Shown: piece after piece, positions 13,927 through 22,345 of the stretch
Numbering within the stretch: position 1 is the stretch's first letter
Layout: every line of letters begins with the position of its first letter
NCBI GenBank assembly: GCA_937906945.1
Contig: CALCUE010000010.1
Location: forward strand, 1-63,331
Direction of reading: 5' to 3'
Origin: an uncultured Clostridia bacterium
GTDB taxonomy: Bacteria > Bacillota > Clostridia > Oscillospirales > Ruminococcaceae
DNA: 63,331 nt
Notes under the pieces: generated by a model
Told to the model about the DNA's origin: nothing
Seen by the model: only the letters and a program-made list of their open reading frames with translations
Databases searched by the model: none
Position numbers and translations under genes: made by a program

Positions 13927-15249
13927 TTATTCTCGATTTAAATGCTGATAATGACGGTGGCGGCGCTGTTTTCTGTATTTATGGAGGTTATAGGTGCGGA
14001 TCACGAGGACCGCTAAAAGAAGAAAGACGAAAATTCCGAGCGGGATCACGAGGAAGAGCCACCAACGGAATTCCTTCTTTTCCTCGATGGGATCGGGCTC
14101 CTCTTCCCCGGAAGAAGCGCCGGCTTTTACTATATGATATTCCGGCGAGAGGGAAAAGGACTCCGTCTCCATGGCGTCGGAATCGCAGTTGAAGGTCACC
14201 TCGACGGCGAGCTTCGATACCTCCGAAAGGTCGCAGGAACCGGTAAGGTTCGTTTTGCAGGAGACGTTGGAGGCGTTGAGCCCGTCGGTCATCAAAAGGG
14301 TGACGGCGGCCATGGGGTGAACGGTCAGCGTGCCGTAAAGGGCGTCGCCGTCATAGAGGGTGACGTCTTTTTTGGGGACGGTGACGGGGATCTCGACGGG
14401 ATAGAAGTTTTCGAAACAGTAGTCGAGAAGCTTGATGGAATCTTTGTATTTGGCGTACTTGTTGGTGCTTTTGAGGACCACGCAGATAAGGCGCATAGCG
14501 CCGTTGTCGGCGGCGGTGACGGCGGTGTGTTTGGCTTCGTCCGTCCAGCCCAGTTTACCGCCGATGGCGTAATCATAGCCGAAAACCTCGTTATATTCGC
14601 TGCCGACGATCATGCTGTGGTGGGTGCCGAAGTGACGCTCGGTATTTTTGTTGGTGGCGGGAATGGTCCACTCAAGAGCGTCGAAATAGGTCATAAAGCC
14701 GGGAACGGTCATGGCGTATTTGGTGATGAGGGCCATATCCCGGGCGGTGGTGTAATGGTTCGGGTCCGGCATTCCGCAGACGTTGGTGAAGTGGCTGTTT
14801 TTGCAGCCGAGCTCGGAGAGCTTTTCGTTCATCTTCCGGACGAAATCGGTCTGGCTCTGGCAGACGGCGTCGGCAAGACCCATGGCGCAGTCGTTGGCCG
14901 ATTCCACCATCGCGCCGTAAAGAAGGTCCTTTACTTTGCAGGTCTCGCCTTCGGTAAAGGCAAGGTGGGTGCTTCCGTAGTCGTAGGAGGCGGCTTCGGC
15001 GGAGAAGGTATAGTTGGCCTCGGGGTCGAGCGCTTCCAGCGCCAGAGCGCAGGTCAGGATCTTCGTGATGCTGGCCGGTTCCATCCGCTTGTCGGCGGCA
15101 CCGCCGACCAGAAGCTGACCGGTTTCGGCGTCCATGACGCACCAGGCTTCGGAGATGATCTCCGAAGGCTTTTCCAGAGCGAAACAGGGAAAAGCGAGAG
15201 AAAGAAGAAAAAGGGCCGCAAGGCCAAGGGAAAGGATCTTTTTGAGCAT
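13927..15249 (-). CDS. D-alanyl-D-alanine carboxypeptidase (peptidase S11, DacF/PBP5 type)
   Basis: This low-molecular-weight penicillin-binding protein should trim the terminal D-Ala from peptidoglycan stem peptides. The 440-residue protein has a signal peptide (1-24), the active-site SxxK as S60-I-T-K63, and SxN as S118-A-N120. The third motif is KLG (232-234) rather than the canonical KTG. The C-terminal part has a beta-rich domain, one transmembrane helix (about 395-417) and a basic tail. Bitopic C-terminal anchoring, not an amphipathic helix, is suggested. A good promoter lies upstream. The KLG change could alter acyl-enzyme chemistry; no other inactivating lesion is visible. Confidence 0.93.
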   Translation of the reverse strand: MLKKILSLGLAALFLLSLAFPCFALEKPSEIISEAWCVMDAETGQLLVGGAADKRMEPASITKILTCALALEALDPEANYTFSAEAASYDYGSTHLAFTEGETCKVKDLLYGAMVESANDCAMGLADAVCQSQTDFVRKMNEKLSELGCKNSHFTNVCGMPDPNHYTTARDMALITKYAMTVPGFMTYFDALEWTIPATNKNTERHFGTHHSMIVGSEYNEVFGYDYAIGGKLGWTDEAKHTAVTAADNGAMRLICVVLKSTNKYAKYKDSIKLLDYCFENFYPVEIPVTVPKKDVTLYDGDALYGTLTVHPMAAVTLLMTDGLNASNVSCKTNLTGSCDLSEVSKLAVEVTFNCDSDAMETESFSLSPEYHIVKAGASSGEEEPDPIEEKKEFRWWLFLVIPLGIFVFLLLAVLVIRTYNLHKYRKQRRHRHYQHLNRE

Positions 15250-15315
15250 GGCGGGTTCCTTTCTGTGAAATAAAATGGAAAAGCGTCCGCCGTTTTCCGG
15301 CGGCTTCCTAACAAT

Positions 15316-15344
15316 AGTATAACATAAACCGGAAACCGTGGCAA
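15316..15344 (-). promoter_or_regulatory. Promoter of the carboxypeptidase gene
   Basis: Minus strand: -35 TTGCCA (15339-15344), 17-base spacer, -10 TATACT (15316-15321) with extended TGT. Confidence 0.75.
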
Positions 15345-15408
15345 AGGGTTTGGAATATTTTTTACGAAAACGGAAAAAATAGAAAAAAACAAAGGAGATG
15401 TTTTTAGC

Positions 15409-15636
15409 ATGAATGAAATCACCTGGGTCGATCGGATCGCTCTGCTTCTGGTCATCGTCGGGGCGCTCAACTGGGGCCTCATCGGTCTTTTCCAGTTTGA
15501 CCTTGTGGCGTGGCTGTTCGGCGCCGGTTCTCTTCTGAGTCGGGTCGTCTATACGTTAGTCGGCGTCGGCGGGATCTGGAGCTTTTCGCTTCTGTTCCGT
15601 GGCGAAGCGGCTTCGCCGCGACCGGAACTGGATTAA
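15409..15636 (+). CDS. DUF378 small membrane protein
   Basis: This 75-residue protein has two hydrophobic helices and the DUF378 signature: IALLLVIVGALNWGLIGLF in the first helix, then FDLVAWLFG and a second helix around residues 42-62. Family members are small inner-membrane proteins without known function. An AAAGGAG site precedes the ATG. It is a monocistronic unit between the divergent carboxypeptidase gene and a bidirectional terminator. Confidence 0.9.
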   Translation: MNEITWVDRIALLLVIVGALNWGLIGLFQFDLVAWLFGAGSLLSRVVYTLVGVGGIWSFSLLFRGEAASPRPELD

Positions 15637-15643
15637 AAAACAA

Positions 15644-15674
15644 AAAGGCGGTGCCTTGCGGCACCGCCTTTCTT
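15644..15674. terminator. Bidirectional terminator between convergent genes
   Basis: AAAGGCGGTGCC-TTGC-GGCACCGCCTTT gives a perfect 12-base stem with T runs on both sides. It serves the DUF378 gene and the minus-strand SPFH operon. Confidence 0.9.
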
Positions 15675-15680
15675 TTTTGT

Positions 15681-16019
15681 TTATTGCGGCCGGGTGGGCT
15701 GCTGTTGTTCCTGCGGTTTCGGACGGGGCGTTTTGGTCACCTGCCGATAGAGGAACTGGTCATGCTGAGCGATTAGCTTGACGCGGCCTTCCTTGGCGTA
15801 ATTGGAAGCGCCGCTCTGGCGATAGACGCTTTTCATGCCGCTTTTCATCACGAGGATGACGATCCCGGCGATGACAAGGCCGATGATCAGCGAAAAACCG
15901 ATCATCGAGACCCAGTTGATCTGTTTCGCGGGCGCTTCGGTGGCAAGGGCGAAGGTGGGGATCGCCATAGTCAAAAGGAGCAGCACAGCGAAAAACAGGG
16001 CGCAAAGTTTCTTTTTCAT
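15681..16019 (-). CDS. Signal-peptide/one-TM protein resembling a TPM-domain (YgcG/YdjH-like) protein without its TPM domain
   Basis: This 112-residue protein has a signal peptide (1-26) and, after only ten residues, a transmembrane helix (about 37-60). A conserved-looking tail follows (SNYAKEGRVKLIAQHDQFLY...TRTPRPK-like, here VTKTPRPK), then a Gln/Pro-rich end. That tail is the one I associate with clostridial TPM-domain membrane proteins, in which a roughly 130-residue TPM domain normally lies between signal peptide and helix. Here that domain is absent. It is the last gene of an SPFH - zinc ribbon operon, the place where Bacillus has ydjH. Family assignment is from memory of the pattern and only moderately secure. 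Confidence 0.65.
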   Translation of the reverse strand: MKKKLCALFFAVLLLLTMAIPTFALATEAPAKQINWVSMIGFSLIIGLVIAGIVILVMKSGMKSVYRQSGASNYAKEGRVKLIAQHDQFLYRQVTKTPRPKPQEQQQPTRPQ

Positions 16020-16031
16020 GGTTTTCCCTCC

Positions 16032-17114
16032 TTAAAGCAGATTGGCCAGAAGCTGGATGAGGAACACACCGGCGGAAATTCCGCCGAAAAGTCCGAGGAA
16101 CCAGCGGGTGACGGCGCCTTTGTCGATGGGAAGGTCGCCGACGAATTTGCCGGTCTGGCCGTTCATGGCGAAGGTGTATTTTTCTCCGTTCCAGCTCGTC
16201 GTCAGCATCCACACCGGGTAGAGGGCGTATTTCGCCGTACCGTGTTTGAGCTCGATGCTTCCGTTTTCCTTCTGGTAGCCGGAATAGCCCAGAACGGTGG
16301 CGGCAAAGGCGCTTTCGGTGGTGGACTGGATGCGCTCGTTGGCGCGTCCGACGCTCTCTTCCGAGGTGACGTCGTACTTATCGGCAAAATAGCCGGCGAG
16401 ATAGGCGGTCTGGAAATCGACGGCCTCCGACGGGTCGAAGGGTTCGATGGATTCCATCAGCTGATCGTCCATTTTGGTGGAACCGTCCACCGGCACGTTG
16501 GCGAAGGAAAGATCGCCCTCCCGGAAGACGGAATAGTAATTGATTTCGCGGTAGTTATAATCCTGGTCGGCGTAGGTGCGCACCTTGGTGGCTTTATAGT
16601 GCATGGCGCCGTGTACGTCGGCGTCGAAAAGCCAGAAGGGGACATAAACGCCTTTGATCTCGTCGATGTGGTTCTGGTCGGAAAAGACCTTCGGCAGGAA
16701 GGGTTTGCCTTTGAGGTGGTTCATAAGGCTTTCTTTGGCGGCCTTTTTGTCCAGTTTGAACGGGATGACAAGGTCCGGTTTGAGGTCGCCCTTGAACTGG
16801 CCCATCATAACGATGGGGTTGCCGCAATAGGGGCAGGAGGTCGCCGCGGTGCTCGCGTCGCCGACGATCTCGCCGCCGCAGGATTTGCAGACATAGACCC
16901 GCATGCCCTCAGTCTCGCCGGGCTGCCATTCGCTTCCGGCCTCGGTCTCCCAGTCCATTTTGTCCTCGGAACCGGCGTTGAGGCTTTCGTCATAGGCCGC
17001 CAGCGTTTCCATCTCAAATTCCGTATCGCAATACGGGCATTTCATTTTTTGCAGAGTGCTGTCGAAGGCGATGGCGCCGCCGCAGCACGGGCATTTATAT
17101 TCCTGGATCGCCAA
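16032..17114 (-). CDS. Zinc-ribbon membrane protein (YdjG-like)
   Basis: This 360-residue protein has two zinc ribbons at the N-terminus: CPCC...CPYC (about 9-30) and CKSC...CPYC (about 75-97). A long soluble region with many Tyr/Trp strands follows, then one C-terminal hydrophobic helix (about 337-358). It resembles the TFIIB-type zinc-ribbon proteins typified by B. subtilis YdjG, which anchors the PspA stress response with YdjH. The gene order SPFH - zinc ribbon - small membrane protein matches ydjI/ydjG/ydjH, although no pspA is present. A role in membrane-stress protection is inferred. Confidence 0.8.
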   Translation of the reverse strand: MAIQEYKCPCCGGAIAFDSTLQKMKCPYCDTEFEMETLAAYDESLNAGSEDKMDWETEAGSEWQPGETEGMRVYVCKSCGGEIVGDASTAATSCPYCGNPIVMMGQFKGDLKPDLVIPFKLDKKAAKESLMNHLKGKPFLPKVFSDQNHIDEIKGVYVPFWLFDADVHGAMHYKATKVRTYADQDYNYREINYYSVFREGDLSFANVPVDGSTKMDDQLMESIEPFDPSEAVDFQTAYLAGYFADKYDVTSEESVGRANERIQSTTESAFAATVLGYSGYQKENGSIELKHGTAKYALYPVWMLTTSWNGEKYTFAMNGQTGKFVGDLPIDKGAVTRWFLGLFGGISAGVFLIQLLANLL

Positions 17115-17179
17115 AATCTGTCACGCTCCTTTGAAACGATGGGACGGCGCGAAGCGCCGTCCCATCGGATGGTTTTTAC

Positions 17180-18493
17180 TTATTTGACGTCGTTCTCGTC
17201 AAAGGGGTCGCCGCATTCGGGGCAGAATTTCGGCGGGTGAGCCGGATCTTCCGGTTCCCAACCGCATTTGTCGCATTTATAGAGGAGGGCGCCGGCCGGT
17301 TTTTTGGCGCCGCAGTTGGCACAGAATTTGCCTTTGTTGACCGCGCCGCAGGCACAGGTCCAACCGTCGGCGGACGGTTTGGCCGCGCCGCATTCGACGC
17401 AGAACTTGCCGGTGTTGACCTTGCCGCAGGCACAGGTCCAGGTATCGGCGGCAGGAGCGGGAGCGGGAGCGGCCTGCTGAGCCTGCTGCTGACCCATGGC
17501 GAAGAGGTTCTGGGCGTTCATGCCGCCGGCGTTCATGGCCATTCCCATGCCGATGAAGCCGTTCATGGCACCGCCTTCGTTGGCGGCGGCGGCTTTCATG
17601 GCGTCAGCCTGAGCGCCGACAAGGGTGGCGCCGGCCATGGTCGGATCTTTAAGAGCGGCGGTGCGCTGAAGGGTCTTGATCATCTCAGCGTCTTCGTCCG
17701 GCAGCGTGACGGAGCCGAGAGCGACGGAGACGACTTTGAGGCCGCGAAGCTCGCCCCATTTGGTGGAGAGGGCGTTATTCATGGCGTTTTCAAGGTCGGT
17801 GTTGTGAGCGATGATCTGGTTCGGACGAAGTTCGAGCTCGGACAGCTGGGCGAAAGCCGGCTGAAGGGCGCTGATGAACTCGGTCTTGAGTTGGCCGTCG
17901 AGCTCGTCACGGGTATATTCGTTGACGACGTTGGCGCAGACGTTGGTATAGAAAAGAAGCGGGTCGGCGATCTTGTAGGAATAGACACCGGAGCAGCGGA
18001 GGGAAACATCGACGTCGAGGCCGATCTTGTTATCCACGACACGGAACGGGATGGGGTTCGGAGTGCCGAACTTGTTGTCGATGAGCTCTTTGGTGTTGAT
18101 GTAATAGACTCTCTGGTCTTTACCGGTATCGCCGCCATAGGTGAACCGTTTGCCGATGGCCTTGAAGGTGTCCAGAATGCTCTGGCCGAGGCTGCCGGCG
18201 AAGATGGACGGCTCGGTGGAGGTATCGTAAGTGAACTGACCGGGTTCGGCGCAGACTTCGACGATCTTGCCCTGCTCGACGATCAGCATGCACTGGCCGT
18301 CGGCGACAGCGATTCCGGAGCCGTTGGAGATGATGTTATCCTCTCCTTTGGTGTTGGAGCTGCGGCCGGAGACCCGTTTCTGGCCTTTTTTGACCATGAC
18401 GTTTTTATCCATGGCGTCGCAGTAGAAAAACTCTTTCCACTGATCAGCGAGCACGCCGCCGATAGCACCGATTCCTGCTTGAATAAGTCCCAT
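17180..18493 (-). CDS. SPFH-domain protein with C-terminal zinc ribbons (YdjI-like)
   Basis: This 437-residue protein has an SPFH/band-7 region (about 30-250) and a Gly/Ala/Met-rich linker (about 285-345, with QQQAQQAAPAPAPA). Three zinc ribbons follow: CACG..CVEC, CACG..CANC and CDKC..CPEC. B. subtilis YdjI is the named relative; such proteins form membrane-associated scaffolds. The linker and the duplicated ribbons with near-identical sequence (WTCACG...GKFC..CGA) suggest internal duplication. It is the first gene of a three-gene minus-strand operon with a strong promoter. Confidence 0.88.
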   Translation of the reverse strand: MGLIQAGIGAIGGVLADQWKEFFYCDAMDKNVMVKKGQKRVSGRSSNTKGEDNIISNGSGIAVADGQCMLIVEQGKIVEVCAEPGQFTYDTSTEPSIFAGSLGQSILDTFKAIGKRFTYGGDTGKDQRVYYINTKELIDNKFGTPNPIPFRVVDNKIGLDVDVSLRCSGVYSYKIADPLLFYTNVCANVVNEYTRDELDGQLKTEFISALQPAFAQLSELELRPNQIIAHNTDLENAMNNALSTKWGELRGLKVVSVALGSVTLPDEDAEMIKTLQRTAALKDPTMAGATLVGAQADAMKAAAANEGGAMNGFIGMGMAMNAGGMNAQNLFAMGQQQAQQAAPAPAPAADTWTCACGKVNTGKFCVECGAAKPSADGWTCACGAVNKGKFCANCGAKKPAGALLYKCDKCGWEPEDPAHPPKFCPECGDPFDENDVK

Positions 18494-18559
18494 AATCTTT
18501 TTCCCCTTTACAATTAGTATTGATTGGCAACAAAAATTCTTTTACAGAATTCCAACTCT

Positions 18560-18588
18560 ATTATACATAGTTCTTTTTCGTTTGTCAC
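18560..18588 (-). promoter_or_regulatory. Promoter of the SPFH operon
   Basis: Minus strand: -35 GTGACA (18583-18588), 17-base spacer, -10 TATAAT (18560-18565). This looks like sigma-A, with no sigma-W-type motif apparent, unlike Bacillus ydjFGHI. Confidence 0.75.
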
Positions 18589-18692
18589 TATGAAATTTTG
18601 CCTTTTTCCCGATTTTTCTCAAAAAAACGGCGTGTGGACGGCCTTTTTCCGGGGAAGGAGAGGAAAAGCTCCGCGGTTTCCGCCGAAATTCG

Positions 18693-18722
18693 TTGACAAC
18701 CGGTTGGAATTTGTATTATATT
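18693..18722 (+). promoter_or_regulatory. Promoter of the lipoprotein/two-component unit
   Basis: Consensus -35 TTGACA (18693-18698) is followed by TTATAT or TATATT at 17-18 bases (18716-18722). It is divergent from the SPFH operon promoter. Confidence 0.7.
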
Positions 18723-18773
18723 ATTAAATAGATAGCTATACGATTTCCTGACAGAAAGGAGGCGAACGCCGTT

Positions 18774-20096
18774 TTGAAAAAGAAGATCCTGCTTTTCCTC
18801 GCGGTTCTGGCGCTGATGGTGGCCTTTTCCGGCTGCGGCACCTTTGAGGTCGATACCGAGGCGCTGATGACGCCGCCGAGCCTTACCGAGGAACAAACAA
18901 GGCTCAATTCCGCTTTGGTCCGGGTCATCGGGGAGAATTTCCGCCTGCAGTATCCCAACGGCGACGGTTCCAGTTCGGCGTTCATGTTCTCCGATCTGGA
19001 TGGCGACGGGTCGGAGGAAGCGCTGGCTTTCTATACCCTCGACAACGAAAACACCCGCATCAATATTCTGCGGAAAAAGGAGGACGACTGGGTCTCCACC
19101 TATGAGGCCGCCGGTTTCTCCGGCGACATCCAGAACGTCCGCTTCATGGAAGCCGGCAAAGAACGGCTTCTGGTCGTACAATGGAACCAGGAAGCCGGGG
19201 TTTACCGCTTTAAGGACGACCGGCTCGAAACGCTCTATTCCTCCCTTTGCGACGGCATCCTCACGGCGGACCTTTCCGGCGATGGAACCGGGGATCTGCT
19301 CATTTTCAGCAACGCCTATTCCGGAAGGGCCGGCGTGCGGCTTATTTATCAGGAAAAAGGCGAAATTTTCGTCACCGAGATGGTGGACGTCAACGCCCAG
19401 TACGGCACCATTTATTCCACCGTCTGCGGTCCTCTGGGGGACGGAAGGATCGGCTATTTCATTGACTCGAACCCCTATCAGAACCTCTATCTGACCGAGA
19501 TCCTCACGTTGGAAAACGGAAAGCTCTGCCGGTTTACGCTGGCCGACTTTATTCCCTACGTGCCGGAAGAGACCGAGGAGAAGGAAAGCGGCGTCACCAT
19601 CGTCACCCATTATGGTCCGAGAGGGATCTACGCCCGCAACACCGCCGCCTTCTGCGCCGATGTCAACGGCGACGGCGTCATCGAAATGCCGCTGGAAATG
19701 AGGGAGGACCCGGCGACCCAGGAGAACACCGATTATTTCTATCTGCAATATATCCGCTATGACGGAACGGAAACCGAACCGGTCTGGACCGGCTTTTTCG
19801 AGGATACCGAGGCCTTTGGCTTCGCTTTTCCGGAGGAATGGACCGAAAACGTCGAAATTTCCCGGGACGGCGGTACGAAAGAGTATCGTTTCACCGAAAA
19901 GGAGAGCGGCGCGGAGGTTTTGCGCCTTAAAATCACGACGCCGAGCGATTTTCAGGATCATTTTGAGGAGGGCTACATGCTGGCCGGGCAGAGCGAGACC
20001 CGGGCCATCGCCGTCCTTCCTCTGGCCGATCCCGAAAGTCCGTGGTATCTGGAACCTTTCACCGTCAAAGAGCGGTTTTCCTTTATAAAACACTGA
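18774..20096 (+). CDS. Lipoprotein with FG-GAP/VCBS-like Asp-Gly repeats
   Basis: The 440-residue product starts at TTG behind AAAGGAGG. It has a lipoprotein signal ending FSGC (Cys about 21). The mature part contains Ca-binding-loop-like DxDGDG segments (SDLDGDGSEEA, ADLSGDGTGDL, ADVNGDGVIEM) as in FG-GAP/VCBS propeller repeats, so an extracellular beta-propeller is likely. It stands 17 bases before a response regulator gene, with the kinase next. An accessory sensory role for the two-component system is possible but unproven. Confidence 0.75.
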   Translation: MKKKILLFLAVLALMVAFSGCGTFEVDTEALMTPPSLTEEQTRLNSALVRVIGENFRLQYPNGDGSSSAFMFSDLDGDGSEEALAFYTLDNENTRINILRKKEDDWVSTYEAAGFSGDIQNVRFMEAGKERLLVVQWNQEAGVYRFKDDRLETLYSSLCDGILTADLSGDGTGDLLIFSNAYSGRAGVRLIYQEKGEIFVTEMVDVNAQYGTIYSTVCGPLGDGRIGYFIDSNPYQNLYLTEILTLENGKLCRFTLADFIPYVPEETEEKESGVTIVTHYGPRGIYARNTAAFCADVNGDGVIEMPLEMREDPATQENTDYFYLQYIRYDGTETEPVWTGFFEDTEAFGFAFPEEWTENVEISRDGGTKEYRFTEKESGAEVLRLKITTPSDFQDHFEEGYMLAGQSETRAIAVLPLADPESPWYLEPFTVKERFSFIKH

Positions 20097-20113
20097 GGAA
20101 GGAGAGAAAAACC

Positions 20114-20809
20114 ATGAAAAAACTTCTTGTATGCGAAGACGAAGAGGCCATCCGTGAGTTTGAGGTCATGGCGCTGCGCCGGGCCGGTTATGAAGTGGTG
20201 GACGCCGCCTGCGGCGAAGACGCCATTCGCTATTTTGAGGAGGCCCCCAATGATTTCAGCGTGATCCTTCTGGATATCATGATGCCCGGCATCGACGGCT
20301 TCACCGTCTGCAAGCATATCCGGCAGCAGAACAGCCGGGTGGGGATCATTATGCTCTCCGCCAAAACGCAGGAGATGGATAAAGTCACCGGACTTACCCT
20401 CGGGGCGGACGATTACGTCACGAAGCCCTTTTCTCCCAGCGAGCTGACCGCCCGGGTGGACGCCATCTGCCGCCGTCTTTCTTTGGCTTCGGAGGAACCG
20501 GCCCACAACGACGTGGTCACCTCCGGGCCTTTCGTGCTCAATCTTCTGAGCCGGACGCTCACCAAAAACGGCGAGTTCATCGACCTTACCCAGGTGGAAT
20601 TTCAGCTGATGGAATTCTTCCTTTCCCACGCGGAGACCGCTTTGGAGCGCAAACAGATCCTGGTGCGTATCTGGGGCGAAAGCTATAACGGCGACGACAA
20701 GATCGTCGATGTCAATATTCGCCGTCTTCGCATGAAGATCGAGGACGAACCCTCGAACCCCGCCCATCTCCAGACCGTCTGGGGTTACGGCTATAAGTGG
20801 ATGCCGTAA
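20114..20809 (+). CDS. OmpR-family response regulator
   Basis: The 231-residue protein has a receiver domain with acidic pocket (CEDEE near the start), phospho-acceptor D54 (LLDIMMPG), conserved Ser/Thr and TKPF lysine. A winged-helix Trans_reg_C domain (about 130-229) ends in TVWGYGYKW. The ATG behind AAGGAGAG was chosen; an upstream in-frame extension would run into the lipoprotein gene. The sensor kinase follows after a 105-base gap that contains a palindromic repeat. The regulon is unknown. Confidence 0.93.
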   Translation: MKKLLVCEDEEAIREFEVMALRRAGYEVVDAACGEDAIRYFEEAPNDFSVILLDIMMPGIDGFTVCKHIRQQNSRVGIIMLSAKTQEMDKVTGLTLGADDYVTKPFSPSELTARVDAICRRLSLASEEPAHNDVVTSGPFVLNLLSRTLTKNGEFIDLTQVEFQLMEFFLSHAETALERKQILVRIWGESYNGDDKIVDVNIRRLRMKIEDEPSNPAHLQTVWGYGYKWMP

Positions 20810-20821
20810 AAAAATTTTATG

Positions 20822-20886
20822 GGAGCTCTGCGAGCCCCTCATCCGTCAGCCTGCGGCTGACACCTTTCCCCAAGGGGGAAGGCTGA
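20822..20886. repeat. Solitary CCCCTCATCCGTC repeat between regulator and kinase genes
   Basis: This is one unit of the CCCCTCATCCGTC...AGGGGGAAGGCT family with a perfect 7-base hairpin, GTCAGCC-TGC-GGCTGAC. It lies within the regulator-kinase transcript, so it would be transcribed and could form RNA structure that modulates kinase expression. Confidence 0.8.
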
Positions 20887-20914
20887 AAAAGGTTCAAAGA
20901 AAGGAGGTCGTTTT

Positions 20915-22330
20915 ATGGCTGTCAAAAAGATCACCCGACGCTGGATCGTCAACAGTCTCGGCGTTATTCTCGTGATCCTCATCGCCCTCGAGGTCGTCAT
21001 TGCCGTGTCGATCAAAAACTATTATTACGACAACGTCGAGCGGATCGTCATGGCGCAGTCCGAAACGATCTCCGGGCTTCTTTCCAAATATTCCGCCGAA
21101 AATTCCGGCGATTACGAGGCCTATTTCCGCGGTCTTGTGGCCTCGTTCAACAAAAAGAACCGGATGGAGCTGATGATCCTTGACCGGAAAGAGAGCGTCG
21201 TCATCACGTCCAGCGGCTTTCTGCCCGAGCGGGAGACGCTGACGCCGGATTGCGCCGAGGCCATCGGTACCGAGGCCGTTTCCGCCCGTTATACCGGCAA
21301 AGCCGGCGGGGAAAAGGTCTTTTCCATCACCGTCATCCCCGACGGCAGCACCGAGGGGTTTTACGCCTTCCGTTTGGTGACCTCGTTGCGGCGTATTGAC
21401 ACCCAGATCTTCCTCATCATCGCCCTGACGGGTCTTATCTGCGTCGCCATCATCTTTTTCGTCATCGTTTCCGGTTCCTATTTCATCAATTCCATCGTCA
21501 TCCCCGTCGGACAGATCGGCGACGCCGCCCGGAAGATCGCCGAAGGCGATTTTAAGACCCGTCTCGAAAAGAAGACCGACGACGAGATCGGCGAGCTTTG
21601 CGAGACCATCAACGACATGGCCGAGGAACTGGGCGAGACGGAACGGATGAAAAACGAGTTCATTTCCTCCGTTTCCCACGAGCTTCGGACGCCTTTGACC
21701 GCTATTAAAGGCTGGGCGGAGACCATCGCCTATCCCTCCGCCGACGGTACCACCGATCCGGAAACCCTCAAAAAAGGGATGGGCGTCATCGTCAGCGAGA
21801 CGGACCGCCTTTCCGTCATGGTGGAGGAGCTTTTGGACTTTTCCCGTCTGCAAAGCGGGCGCATGATCCTCCAACCGATCAAACTGGATATCATCGCCGA
21901 AGTTTCCGAAGTGGTGCTGACCTTCGAACAGCGGGCGATCCGGGAACAGAAAGCGCTTGTCTATGAGGAGAGCGACGACATCATCCTCGTCACCGGCGAC
22001 AAAAACCGCCTCCACCAGGTGTTCGTCAACATTCTTGATAACGCCATCAAATACAGCGACGCCGGCGGTTCCGTTACCGTTTGCACCGAACGGACCGGCG
22101 ACGGCTTCGTGGATATTTCCATCGCCGATACCGGCATCGGGATTCCGGCCGACCAGCTTGACAAGGTCAAGACGAAATTCTTTAAAGGCAACGCCACCCG
22201 CCGGGGTTCCGGCATCGGTCTTGCCGTCGCCGACGAGATCGTGCGGATGCACGGCGGCGAACTTCTGCTGGACAGCGTGGAAGGGAAAGGGACCACCGTC
22301 ACCATCCGGCTTCCGATGGATGAAAAGTAA
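20915..22330 (+). CDS. Membrane sensor histidine kinase
   Basis: The 471-residue kinase has an N-terminal transmembrane helix (about 12-34), an extracytoplasmic sensor (about 35-165), a second helix (about 168-195) and a HAMP linker. The dimerisation domain carries the phospho-histidine in SSVSHELRTPL, and the ATPase has N-box VNILDNAIKYS, G1 DTGIGIP and G2 GSGIGLAV. GGAGG precedes the ATG. It pairs with the upstream OmpR-type regulator. The ligand is not predictable; the sensor has no recognisable named domain. Confidence 0.93.
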   Translation: MAVKKITRRWIVNSLGVILVILIALEVVIAVSIKNYYYDNVERIVMAQSETISGLLSKYSAENSGDYEAYFRGLVASFNKKNRMELMILDRKESVVITSSGFLPERETLTPDCAEAIGTEAVSARYTGKAGGEKVFSITVIPDGSTEGFYAFRLVTSLRRIDTQIFLIIALTGLICVAIIFFVIVSGSYFINSIVIPVGQIGDAARKIAEGDFKTRLEKKTDDEIGELCETINDMAEELGETERMKNEFISSVSHELRTPLTAIKGWAETIAYPSADGTTDPETLKKGMGVIVSETDRLSVMVEELLDFSRLQSGRMILQPIKLDIIAEVSEVVLTFEQRAIREQKALVYEESDDIILVTGDKNRLHQVFVNILDNAIKYSDAGGSVTVCTERTGDGFVDISIADTGIGIPADQLDKVKTKFFKGNATRRGSGIGLAVADEIVRMHGGELLLDSVEGKGTTVTIRLPMDEK

Positions 22331-22345
22331 ACAAAGGAGAACGAT

